DNA from: Linnemannia elongata
Lineage: Eukaryota; Mortierellomycota; Mortierellomycetes; Mortierellales; Mortierellaceae
Length of the DNA stretch: 64,000 nucleotides
Assembly (NCBI GenBank): GCA_036320915.1
Contig: JAXBDG010000019.1
Coordinates: 124,001 to 188,000 of the forward strand
Reading direction: 5' to 3'
Below the pieces are notes generated by a model that saw only the letters and a list, made by a program, of their open reading frames with translations, had not been told where the DNA came from and did not search any database. Below are positions 21,790-31,762 of this stretch, piece after piece (position 1 is the first letter of the stretch; each line of letters begins with the position of its first letter). The position numbers and the translations under genes were made by a program.

Positions 21790-22752
21790 TTAATAACGAC
21801 GTCTGAAGAACCTAAACCGACTGGGCTTCTCCGTATAAACAGCATTCGTTTCAGGCACAGGAGCAGGAGCAGGAGCAGGAGCAACAGCGGCGGGTCTAAA
21901 ATTCCTCCTTCCAAAAGCCCAAAACTGCACCAAGAGCCCCAAAACCGCCATGACAATAAACGTCGCCAAGAGCGCATACGCCCCCGTCGTCTGGTTCTCG
22001 AAATGCTCCTCAATCGTATTCTTGGAATTGATAAACTGATCCGCCTGTTCCTTGAACCCGGTATGGGCAAACATGTCGACGCCAATCACGAACGAATAGG
22101 CCCCGACGAGGGCCGAGCCGATGATGACCACTTCGCGTTCGCGGAAGAGTCCCAAGATGAATCCGATGACTGCCAGAGCAGCGAGGAGGATGATCCGGCC
22201 GGTGGAATCAGTAATGACTCCGCCAGACTTCCAGCCCAAGATCCAAAGTCCCAACGCATAAAGTGCCAACGCACCCAGGACCGCAACCCCCAACTTGGAA
22301 CAGCAAACCAAGAGCAAACCACCAACGATACCAACACCAACAGCAACCGCCAACAAGAGTGTCGAATTCGTGATACCTCCATTCGCCATGCCGATATAAG
22401 TCAAGTTCCCAAAGAAATAGAATCCGATGAGGAACATGGTGACATGGAAGACGCGGTATCCAAAGAAGCAGAGGATGAAGCCGGCTAGGATGAGGATCCC
22501 GCCTGCGATCCCGGCTTGAATGGTGACGTTGAAAGGCCCATCGCGGGCGTCGTCCAGGATGTTGTTGTTGTTGTCACCCTTGTCGTTGTCGATAGGGGCG
22601 GCGAGGGTAAAGGCGGAGTTCATCATGGAGAGGAGGAGGGAGAGGAGCATTATTAGGTAGATGGGCGCGTGTTTTAGGAGACTGGGACGTGGACAGGTCC
22701 GGCTCGGGAGGGTGCTCGATGTGCACAGGGAGGGTGCCGTGGAGAAAGACAT
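21790..22752 (-). CDS. Multi-pass membrane protein with DUF4203 (TMEM198/TM7SF3-like) domain
   Basis: Single exon, 320 residues from the ATG at 22752. An in-frame upstream ATG at 22830 would add a Phe/His string that looks like leader sequence, so I prefer the downstream start. A hydrophobic signal (LIMLLSLLLSMMNSAFTLAA) is followed by an acidic, Asn-rich linker. Then come seven closely spaced hydrophobic helices from about residue 60 (GIAGGILILAGFILCFFGYR) to YALLATFIVMAVLGLLVQF. A glycine-rich helix pattern and an FFGYR-type turn fit DUF4203, a family related to TMEM198. The tail is Ala/Pro-rich and ends in a basic cluster FRFFRRRY. Molecular function is unknown in fungi. The reverse strand is open for about 240 codons, a composition shadow. 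Confidence 0.75.
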   Translation of the reverse strand: MSFSTAPSLCTSSTLPSRTCPRPSLLKHAPIYLIMLLSLLLSMMNSAFTLAAPIDNDKGDNNNNILDDARDGPFNVTIQAGIAGGILILAGFILCFFGYRVFHVTMFLIGFYFFGNLTYIGMANGGITNSTLLLAVAVGVGIVGGLLLVCCSKLGVAVLGALALYALGLWILGWKSGGVITDSTGRIILLAALAVIGFILGLFREREVVIIGSALVGAYSFVIGVDMFAHTGFKEQADQFINSKNTIEEHFENQTTGAYALLATFIVMAVLGLLVQFWAFGRRNFRPAAVAPAPAPAPVPETNAVYTEKPSRFRFFRRRY

Positions 22753-23247
22753 TTTGTTTTGAAGGGAAGTATGAAAATGAAAATGAAAATGAAGAATGAG
22801 AAAGATGAGGAAGAATGTTGTGGAGAACAAAAAAAAAAAAGAGGGGCGAAGTTGGTGCTTTTATGCACTCAACGAGATTCGCCTCCAAACGTTTATTTTC
22901 GTTAAGGCCGGCTAACGGTTATCGTCTTACATCATCCACGCATCATCGCCAGCTGTCTATGAACGTTGCTCCTTACGCATTACCCTACCCCTGCTCCTGA
23001 CCCTGTCTTCCCAAACTTTTGTCGATTCTTCCCAAGCTTTGACCCTGGCCTTGACCATTGACCCTTTCCTTTCAACCAACAAGAAAAAAAATAGACATCG
23101 CCACCCCTCATCAAGACAATGCATTATATGGCTGATGTCATATCGAAAAGGTTGAGCCCACAGCATTAAAAAAAATAAACAAAATTCAACACTAAAGTTG
23201 TCCAAGATGTCATTGGGTTACACAGATGTTTTCTTTTCATCAAAAAA
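22753..23247. promoter_or_regulatory. Spacer between two minus-strand genes
   Basis: Contains the promoter of the DUF4203 gene, with T/C-rich coding-strand sequence in the first about 70 bp, and the 3' end of MDM12. There is no gene. Confidence 0.4.
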
Positions 23248-26083
23248 CTAATGACGACTGTAAGTTGATGCGGCTCGTGGTCGAGCTCGAAGCGACGAAG
23301 ACTCATGCAGACTAGCAGTAGTGGTTGTTGACCCTGCAGAGCCACGAGAACCAACAACTCCTCCTCGTCCTCCTTCTCTCCGTCTTCCAATACCTCGCTC
23401 TGATCCTTGTCTGTACGGCTCATGAATAACGGATTCAGCAGTAATCGAGGCAGCCGGTGAAATACCTCTTGACGAGGACGACCGATCACGACTAGTAGAC
23501 CCAACAGTATTTAAACTCTGTGCCGATCCTGCGGCAGTATCTGTAGTTTGTGCTGTTGCTGCTGATGTTGGTGGCGGCGCCGGTGCGGGGGCACGCACCA
23601 GTTCGATTGAGTGGTAGCTAGGGTATACAAAATCCTCGGTAATGAACTTTCGGAGTTGCTCCACCACAAATCGTTCAATCTTGCCTACATTCTTCAGTAC
23701 GGCTGAAAAAAATAGCACAACAGGGTCAGTCTCGTGGTCTTACTTTGTTGTTTTACATATCATCATTGTTTATTTTTGAAAGACAAAAACGCGATGGAGA
23801 GTGCAACAGCCTACCTTGCTTTTGTTCATCGCCAACTTGAGACTCAATCCTGACATTGGACAAGATGCTAGAAGTGTCACAAAAAATTAGCAGGTTAGAC
23901 GCTAGACACAAAGATGGCAAAGCGCGAAGACAAAAATAGCTATCAACCAAGGCATATTCTTCGTACCTTTCGTTAGGGTCCTCTGGCTCCAGGAAACTAA
24001 CATTGACATGGTCCCGAAGGTATCCCATCAGCATCTTGGCTATTCAATGCATGAAAATGCAATAATGCAAAAAATGCTTGTTAATATCTCAGTCACAACG
24101 CTCGTCCACCGTCGAACCATGACTAGTGTTCACACTAAACGTACTCTTGAATGAAAATCCGGTGATAACCAGTTTGACTGGCAATGTCAAAAAGGCATAG
24201 GTCGGATAGTTGAGAAGCAGCTCTGTTTCCACAGTGAATCCCATCTGGCCTTGATAGTGAACAGCGAGTAACAGTTGAATGTCGTTCTCGTGACGCTTGG
24301 ATACTGGGATGGGTGAAGGAGGGAATGAAGGTTGATTTCCAAGTCCTGTTCGGCGATAGCTATCACTCTGATTCCGCTTCCTTCGCCTCCTTCCGTCAGC
24401 CTGTCGTTGTTGTTCTCCTCGGTCAGGATGACTACGGGGACTGGCCTGGCGCTGTGACTGATGGTCTCCGTTGTACGACGGTGCCGACCGGGAACGAGGA
24501 GGATAGGCGTCTTCTTCATCCTTCAAGCGCTCGACTACCTTGGGTTGCCGAGAAAACGCGTCAAAGTTCAGCGCTTCCACTGGTGACATATACTCAGTAG
24601 TCTGCTGGTGGTGGTCAGGTCCACTTTGAGAACGTATTGGGACCGGCGCCGAGTATCGATTACTTGTCGAATTCGCTGTAGGATCATCGCTACCATTATC
24701 TGAGAAACTCTGCCTCCGCGAGAACGCCAATGTGGGTGATTCGAACCCTCGAGGAGTGCTGGGTATCGTTCTTGAAGGTGTTCCTGCCCGCAATCCCAAC
24801 AATGAGTTTCCAGAGACAACCATTCCTGAGAGGTCAGGGAAGTAAAGTTGAGGGTGCTGAGCTGTTGAGGCGTGAGAAGAAGCCGTCCCGGCTGTTGTTG
24901 CTGCAGCGGGAGGTGTGCTGTAAAATGAGGCAGATGACAGAGGTCGAGTATTTGACCGAGTTTGCATGACAGAGGAAATGACAGACCCCGGGCTCGATCC
25001 CATGCCTGCATTGAATCCAAATCCAAGTCCGTTGTTGGTGTTCCCGTTTGGCCCTCCTGGGGTTGTTGGGAACAATGGGGCGCCAGGTGTCGTCTGTTGC
25101 GTGGTTGCTGATTTTGGTTGAGGTTGATCGTCCGACGATTCTCCTTCATCCGAGGCAGGTCTTGAAGACAGGAAACTAGAGGGCTCAAGGACCAGGTTCT
25201 TCATGCGCTGGTAGATGGTCGACTCGCCCTGGGTATAAAATGCCTCGCTCTCGATTTCGTCATCCGATGCATGAGAGCTCAGGCTGTGGGTTGTCGCTGG
25301 CTTCTTGGTCGAGATGGGGTTATGTTGTGTCGAAGAAGAGGAGCGAGCGCGTCCTGGTGAACCGAGGCTGGTGTCGATGCCCAGCTTTGGGTTGCGATTG
25401 CTGCGATGGGTCGTCGTTGAAGGAGTATTACTTTCCTTGTTGTCGCCGTAATGCCGGCTCCCTGTCAGTGGTGGATGGTCGCGTGCAGCTGAAGGACGGC
25501 GGGACTGGCCAGAACCCGATGACGACGCTGAAGACGAAGGTGATATCCTAGTTGGACTCGCCAATGCAGACTTAAACTGTTGGTTGTGATCCCGCGTCGA
25601 TGTATAGTACTCGTGATCAGATCCCGATCCCTCCTGGCGCTGCGACCGATAGTGATGCCGACGCATCCACTCTTCTGTCTCGAGCTGCTCGTCCTCCTCA
25701 TAAGATCCTGCCCGCAAGTACTCAATGTCATCCCCCTCGCCAACCATGACAATGCTCCCATCTCCTGAATATGAGTATTCATCATCATACTCTTCTCCGC
25801 TTGCAAGCTCGTCCTCATCCATACTCTCGCCTCCTCCGCCCTCGGCAGCCTCCTGAGCGAGCCGAGCTTCTTCCTGGTCCATGTGGACGTACCACTCCTC
25901 CAAGGGATCCGTCACGTCCAGGACAGTGATATTGGGCGGTGTTGACCCGAAGCGGAACTTTGAAACGGCGATGTTGCCCATGAAGGTTGGTTTTGGGATG
26001 CGTTGAAAGTGAGCGTGGATCATTCCCTCGATCTGCAGGGCGACCTCATCATCGAGCTTGTCCCATTCGAACACAAACGACAT
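23248..26083 (-). CDS. MDM12: ERMES subunit Mdm12 with a very long disordered insertion
   Basis: Mdm12 is the cytosolic SMP-domain lipid-transfer subunit bridging ER Mmm1 and mitochondrial Mdm34 in the ERMES tether. Four exons (26083-24145, 24039-23967, 23867-23815, 23702-23248) give 839 residues. The N-terminus reads MSFVFEWDKLDDEVALQIEG, then HFQRIPKPTFMGNIAVSKFRFGSTPPNI and DVTDPLEEWY. These are strongly diagnostic of Mdm12. The second half of the SMP domain resumes near residue 610 with DIQLLLAVHYQGQMGFTVETELLLNYP, LPVKLVITGFSF, NVSFLEPEDPNE and LKNVGKIERFVVEQLRKFI. Between them lie about 530 residues of Ser/Thr/Pro/Asn-rich sequence with acidic and RRRRKR patches. Yeast Mdm12 is about 270 residues. 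The C-terminal tail (about 120 residues) is also disordered. No splice signals suggest that the insertion is an intron, as it is one open frame. Confidence 0.9.
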
Positions 26084-27942
26084 GATGGAGGGGTCCTGCT
26101 AGTCCTTATGTGTGATCCTGCTTGTCCTTCTTGTGATCAGTGGTGTTGTGGAATGACTTATGGGAGTGTTGGGGGCGGTCGTGCCTGGTGGAGTGGTGTG
26201 CTTGTCGTGTGGTCGTACGTGGAATGTCGGTTGGCGAAAGTTGACCTCCCTCCTTCACTTAGTTGAGTATCACTTTTTCTATGGAAATAATCGAAAAAAG
26301 GTCACAGAGTCTGGAAGAACAGGCTGGAAAAGGTCATTTTCTCTCTTCTCCGATTGATATGGACATCGACCGCCTTCGAAGCGCACACAACAGATGACGA
26401 AAAATGAAAAGGCGTCTTTGTATCTCCGTCCCTCTGCCACCTCCAACAAATGAACAAATGAACAAAAGAGGGAAAAGTACGTGCACGGCCACACTAATTC
26501 ATTCCTTCTCTATGCAACAGCAAAATAGTCCAAGGACACTAAAAGGCGCCCACAAGGACACCCAAGCTTTCCCAAAAGGCAGTCGCTCAGTCTTCAACTG
26601 TTCTGCATGGCAACACAAAACTGTCTGATCTCATCGGCATTTGAAGTCCATGGACCATCCATCCACCTCGCCTTCGTCGCCGCCCTCGGTAACTGCGCCA
26701 AAAAGAGTCAAAGTAACGTTATGCCGCTCGGCATTTTATTCACTCACTCCGAAGAGCGGGGGAGATGAAGGTACCCCTTTCGTTTTGGCAGGTTATTGGT
26801 TCGGTCCAGACGCCCAGCGAGGAGTCACGAAGCTGGAGCCCAAAACAACGTGTTTAATGCAAGAAACCAGAAGCAGCTAGGTTAAGGATGACAAAGAGGA
26901 ACAAGGGCTCTTGTTTCTGTCTTTTTTGTCCCATTTATTTTTTTTCATTCGGGGGTTCCAGGGGCTTTGCGGCAAAGGGCAGACAGGCGGTGAAATACTG
27001 AAGCAGTTGAGAATTCGAGATATGGTGTAAGGGTGAAGGAGGGCAATTGATGCCAAACGGAGGTATGTCTTGCCCTAGTAACACCTTCTATCCCTCCTCC
27101 TCGTCACCACCTCCCCGTCAGGAACAACCCATGTTCTTAGCACCCTACCAACTTCTCCAGGGTCTCATCTTCTACTGCGACTCCCTGGGAAAAGAAGTTG
27201 CAAGAAAATTTCCAGGGATCCATAAAAGGAACACCATACTGAGTGTAGCAATCCACTCATCCCACAGATATTATGGGGTTGCAACTTCAAGAACGTAGAA
27301 AAAAAAGGTTCGCTACCTAATCAAATGAAGTAGAAAGAAAGAATCGACTAATGAACATCTACCGAGCAAGAGCGACAAAAAGCAAGATGGGAAAGAGCAT
27401 TCATAATGTAATAGACAGCAGAGTTCAGTCCTTACATACGCACTGGGCTCCTTGCATCTTTTATTCATTCCGCTCCAATGAAAACCATAACCAAAAAGTG
27501 AGAAAAATTGAAAACTAGTGGCAAAAGAGGCATTTATGAAAGAAGGGAAAGAGAACGAGAGAGAAGAGCCGCTCAATTTCAAAACTATGGAGCTTCGGAG
27601 ATGGCGAGAGAGTGAGGGCCTAGATGAAGTTGGCAAATTGAGTCGCAGTTCATTTTTGCGCACTGAACTTTACGTATGTACCAGGGGAGGAATGTAGATA
27701 CATAATGTCGATCCTCTTTGTCATAAAGCACACAACAGCTGGAGACTTTTTTCGAGAGTGGGAAAAAAGGAGGTGGGTTCTTGTAGAGGCTACGCCTTTG
27801 CAACTTTTTCAGGGTGGCCAAAAAAAAAGGGTCGCCAGTGCCAATGAGAAGAGCCCAAGAGCACGATCTGGGCGACCAGTAGCTGTTTGTCCCTGTCCCT
27901 GAGTCGAACCATACTTGGGACCTGTCCCTGATCGTTTTTAAG

Positions 27943-27986
27943 TACAGTCGGCGCCCGTAATTCGTACCTGACTGCCAGCCAGTCAG
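27943..27986. repeat. Possible pogo/Tc1-like terminal inverted repeat remnant with hairpin
   Basis: A TA dinucleotide is followed by CAGTCGGCGCCCGTAATTCG. This has the CAGT(C)-start, TA-flanked layout of pogo/Fot-type transposon ends. A perfect 7-bp inverted repeat (CTGACTG, loop CCAGC, CAGTCAG) follows at once. I could not find the matching inverted copy nearby, so this is at best a solo or degraded end. Confidence 0.25.
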
Positions 27987-28775
27987 CTAGGTATTTCTAA
28001 ACCTGAGTTCGACATTGGAGAGGCTACGGTTGGTCAATGAGTGAGTTGTTCCGCTTGGTTTGTTTTTTTTTTGACTGGGTCACCGGCAATGAGACGGGCC
28101 CATACACTTCAAGAACTGATGTCCTTGGTTGGGATTCTGTTTGGCCAAGACTAAGAAGAAAGAAAGGAGAAAACAGAAACAAAAACAGAAAGAAGACTAA
28201 GTAGGACAGGAGGCGGTGCCTGAGTTCGGAGATCTGGTATGATTTTTTCATGTGTTGGACTCACTGATCAAGTACAACAACAACGGTTTCCAGGCTTGAG
28301 TTGGTTGAAGTGCTCGGATCGACAATCGACAACATTAAGCGTTGATTGCCCTTGGATAAACTGCATTATGGCTAAAAGAATAAACTGTATTGAATGAAAG
28401 CCTTTGTAGAGGAAGCAAGCCTTGGGTGGCAAGGATTCTATGGACCATTTTGTCAACCGTGAAAAAAAATGGAACGATCACTCTCGCTTATTTTTTCCAT
28501 GCTGTCCTACTTCCGTCCTTCATAGACAATGCGCGTATCTTTGTTCCTTCGCCTGTGTCTTCTTTTGTCTTTTCTGTGTCATTGTCGCCATTAATATGTT
28601 CTGACACACGCATTCATCATTCATCGCAGAAAGATTGGGAGGAATAAAGGTGGGGGCGGGGGGTCAATGAACATGGACCTGGACCTATCGAACCAACCCA
28701 AACCCAGCCCTGCCTCACATCGTCTGGGCTTTTCTTTCGACCATTTTTTCTTCCCCGTGGCTGTGAGCGCTCAGG

Positions 28776-28783
28776 TATAAAAG
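28776..28783 (+). promoter_or_regulatory. TATA box of the His-brace secreted protein gene
   Basis: TATAAAAG lies 241 bp before the ATG at 29024. It is followed within 20 bp by the start of a long C/T leader that runs almost to the start codon. Strong TATA plus pyrimidine leader suggests a highly or inducibly expressed gene. Confidence 0.6.
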
Positions 28784-29023
28784 GCGGAAGTACAGTGTAC
28801 AATTCCCTCTTCTTTTTCTACTCTTTCCTCACCTTCGCCTCTCCTCTTCTCTTCTCCTCTCTTCTCTTCTCTCTACCCCCACCCACACTCCCTTTCGGGC
28901 ACTCTCACGACACCTTACGACACTCAACATCCATAGCCTCCACCTCCCACCTCCCACCTCCCAACAACCCTACCAACAACACCTCCCTACCCTACTCTCC
29001 CTTCACACACTCCAACTTTCACA

Positions 29024-30643
29024 ATGCTCTTCCGTACCACCGTCATTGCCTCTGCTGCCCTTGCCCTTGTCGCTACCATGGTCGAGGCCCACTCCTGGGC
29101 CGACTGTGTCGACTGGCGTTTCAACGACCCCAGCAAGCCAGGTAACAATACAATCCGCCTCCCACCAACCACCACCACCTTCACAGCCATCCCCTCTCAC
29201 TTCTCTCCCTCGGCAAATTCCTCTCACCCAATCCCCAACTTGTCTTTTCCTCCTTCCTTAGTGCAAATTCCTGGTGCTCTCAACCTTTTTATTTTGCTTT
29301 TTTTACACTTTCTTTCGCCCCCTCGCCCCTATTATTCGCCTCAGTCTGTTGACCACTATCCATTCTTTTTTTTCCGGCGCTTTTTTTTGTTTTTCTGAGG
29401 GTACAATTAAAGTGGGCTCAAAAATAGGGAAAGGTTGTGTTGTTCTTTTGGGCAATGTGGTCGTTGGACCTGTCGGCTGCCTCACAGGCTAGACCGTTGC
29501 CCTCTTTTTTTTTTTGTTTCTCAATTCCCTCTTTGTCTGTTGCCCCACTTTGTGTACCTTCACTGAGTCCAACTCTTCTTTTTTTACCCTATTTTGAGGT
29601 CGTTGAGATTAATTCAGGCACAAGTCACTACTCGACAAGAACAGCGACAATACTCAACACAAACAAAAAATCAACACCATCAAACAAAAACTAAGAAGAG
29701 AAGAGAGATACAGACAAGAGCTGATACTCGGGGTTGAGTGGTGATTTGAGAAGGGTAGAGAGAGAGCGAGAGATAGGCTTGGACCAACAAACTGCCGACT
29801 TGTAACTTCTCACCCTCAGGCTCCGCCCCCATTGTTCCTCTGTGTTCCTTTGGACTATATTTCTGTGCATCAAGAGTCGGTCTTTTTTTTTTTTTTTAAT
29901 ATGACTTTCACAACTCATCAATTCATCATTCATCAGTGATCAGTCTTCGCCATCTATCAGTTTATCTAACCCACTGCTCCATCATCTTTACAATCATATT
30001 CCCAATAGGCTGGCGCGCTAGCGATGGCAAGTGCTTCGGCTATGCCCGCCAGTATCCCGTCAACTCAGGTGTCCAGTTTGGCGGCCTCGACAGCTACTCC
30101 CCCAGCAGACATTACCACCAAAACCCCAACGACTTTATCCCCTGCTCCGACCACTTCCACGGTATCGAGGCCGGCGCAGATGAGACCCGCCAAAGCCCCA
30201 TCTCCAAGGCTTACGGAGGTCGCTTCGGTGTCATGGCCACCGCCACCGCTGGCCAAAAGATGTGCATCCGCTGGCCTGCTAAGAACCACGCCAAGTCGAC
30301 CGAGCCCAACAACCCCGTCTGGATCAATATGCCCCAGACCATTCTCACCAAGGACCCCAACCAGACTGGCTTCACCGCCGCCAACATTGCAAAGTTGAAC
30401 TATAAGAACTGCAACCAGATCGATGGTGATACTGATCACACTCCCTGTGGAGGCTGCTTTGATGTTCCCGCAAATCTTGCTTCGGGTACCTATGTCATCC
30501 AGTGGCGCTGGATGTTGAACAATGATGAGTACTACGCATCGTGCTGGGATCTCCAGGTCAACGGCGCTAGTGGCCAGAACCCCAGCACTCCTAGCCTCGG
30601 TAACTCGACCTCCATCTTTGCTGATCTCGCCGAGGACAACTAA
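29024..30643 (+). CDS. Secreted His-brace protein, putative lytic polysaccharide monooxygenase-like
   Basis: Two exons (29024-29141, 30009-30643) give 250 residues. A clean signal peptide, ending VEA, is followed by His23, so the predicted mature protein starts HSWADCVDWRF. An N-terminal histidine is the first ligand of the copper His-brace of lytic polysaccharide monooxygenases. A second histidine lies in KMCIRWPAKNHAK (His133), where LPMOs place their second ligand after a beta-strand. The C-terminal part (CFDVPANLASGTYVIQWRW, EYYASCWDLQV) has the ladder, the aromatic axial residue and the Cys of the LPMO beta-sandwich. Eight or more cysteines fit a secreted fold. It does not obviously belong to AA9, and I cannot assign an AA family. 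The substrate is unknown; chitin or other wall glycans are possible. The 867-bp intron is exceptional for this window. Codon use is C-rich, as in highly expressed genes. Confidence 0.72.
29142..30008 (+). other. Unusually long (867 bp) intron separating the signal peptide exon from the rest
   Basis: GT (GTAACA) at 29142 and AG at 30007-30008 join CCA G|GC to give the codon for Gly40 in frame. Other introns here are mostly 60-250 bp. Its 5' half is C/T-rich and its 3' half turns A/G-rich. I see no coding segment in it. Confidence 0.7.
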
Positions 30644-31762
30644 ATTTTGTCGGTAGTCGATCTTCGTTCCCTACTCTCCTCTTTGCTTCGGCCTCTCTCC
30701 TCTTCCTCTTATCATACCTCCTCCTCTCTTCTGCATTGTGACTTAATCTCTTTCCTCTCCTTTGTAACCGTACCGCAAACCCACCCTTTTTCCCTTTTCG
30801 AAAAATATTAAAAACGCAATAAAAAAACAACCAAAACAAAGAAAGGATTGTGTAGTGAGGCTGGCCTCGCACAATCCACTTCAATATGAACACAACAACC
30901 ATTTTCCGAACCTCCGAACAATAATGTATGGTGCTAAGATGTTCTTCCTTGGATGCTCACAAAGTCGCTTGTTTTTTCCTTACACTCAAACAAATACATC
31001 GAAAGAAGTTAGCGCAATCATGAAAACATAAAGCTTGACTAGCGAAACATGGGTAGAAGTTCATCCGGCCTTCGTTTGAGATAGTAGAGGCATGAAAGGA
31101 AGGGTGAAGTAAGAAGAGGCAGAGTCAGATAGACAAGGTCGATGAATGAATGGAGTCCGTGCATGGACGTGGTTGTTTTATTCGCTATTTGCATGTTTTT
31201 GAGATTTGTCACGCATGCATATCCCTTTTCAGTTGACCAGTTACTTGAAATGAAGGCGGGCTTGTCCCATCGAATTAAGCATTTGTTTCATTCATGTGCC
31301 AGGGACAACGTACGAAGTGACATTGTGCTTTTAAGTGTTACCGAGTTGCCTTTCAGCAGTGTCCCTGGATTTGACCCACAACATCAGTCGCGTCTTCTAT
31401 CAAGACGTACACGAAACACTCAGAATTCTCTTTCTTGCTATGTAGTCCTGAGCAACATGTTTATCGATGCTTCATAGCATTCTGTCGATAATTCAAACGC
31501 TCGATCTCTCATGGAGCGTAGATATGCAACTTGAGATGGTCCTTGCGAGGTTTACCTACTCGTTTTGTTGGGTATGCGTTCGGATGCCGCGTTCGAGCCA
31601 ATACAGTCTGTAGGTGAAATTAGTTCATGCCAGACTTTGGAAAGAAAATGACAGTCTCCTTTTTACTGTCGAATGAAAAAAAAAGGGGGCGCAAGGTGTG
31701 CTGTCGCCTTACTCAACTTTCTTCCTCACCATTTACATTTTCACTCATCCACAGACACACTC
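30644..31762. other. Intergenic region after the His-brace gene
   Basis: The first 200 bp are C/T-rich 3' UTR, with AATAAA-like signals near 30819. The rest is promoter for the next gene. A 111-codon open frame at 31142-31477 has no recognisable features and is not called. Confidence 0.45.

Larger units (their letters stand above)
26084..29023. promoter_or_regulatory. 2.9-kb divergent intergenic region (MDM12 / His-brace protein)
   Basis: I see no supported gene. Features visible are a possible DNA-transposon terminus with hairpin (27943-27986), a CCTGTCCCTGA direct repeat (27892-27902 and 27921-27931), a TATA box (28776-28783) and a polypyrimidine leader (about 28795-29020) that belong to the downstream gene. 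Confidence 0.5.

Noticed and set aside
21763..22488. 241-codon plus-strand frame
   Set aside because: It lies antisense to the DUF4203 membrane protein, and its charged composition mirrors hydrophobic codons on the real strand.
26641..26880. 79-codon frame in the MDM12 upstream gap
   Set aside because: No conserved look, no leader, and it fails to extend by plausible splicing.
31142..31477. 111-codon frame between the His-brace gene and the ANCHR-like gene
   Set aside because: No recognisable motif, no C/T leader, mixed codon use and a hydrophobic start without a signal peptide pattern.
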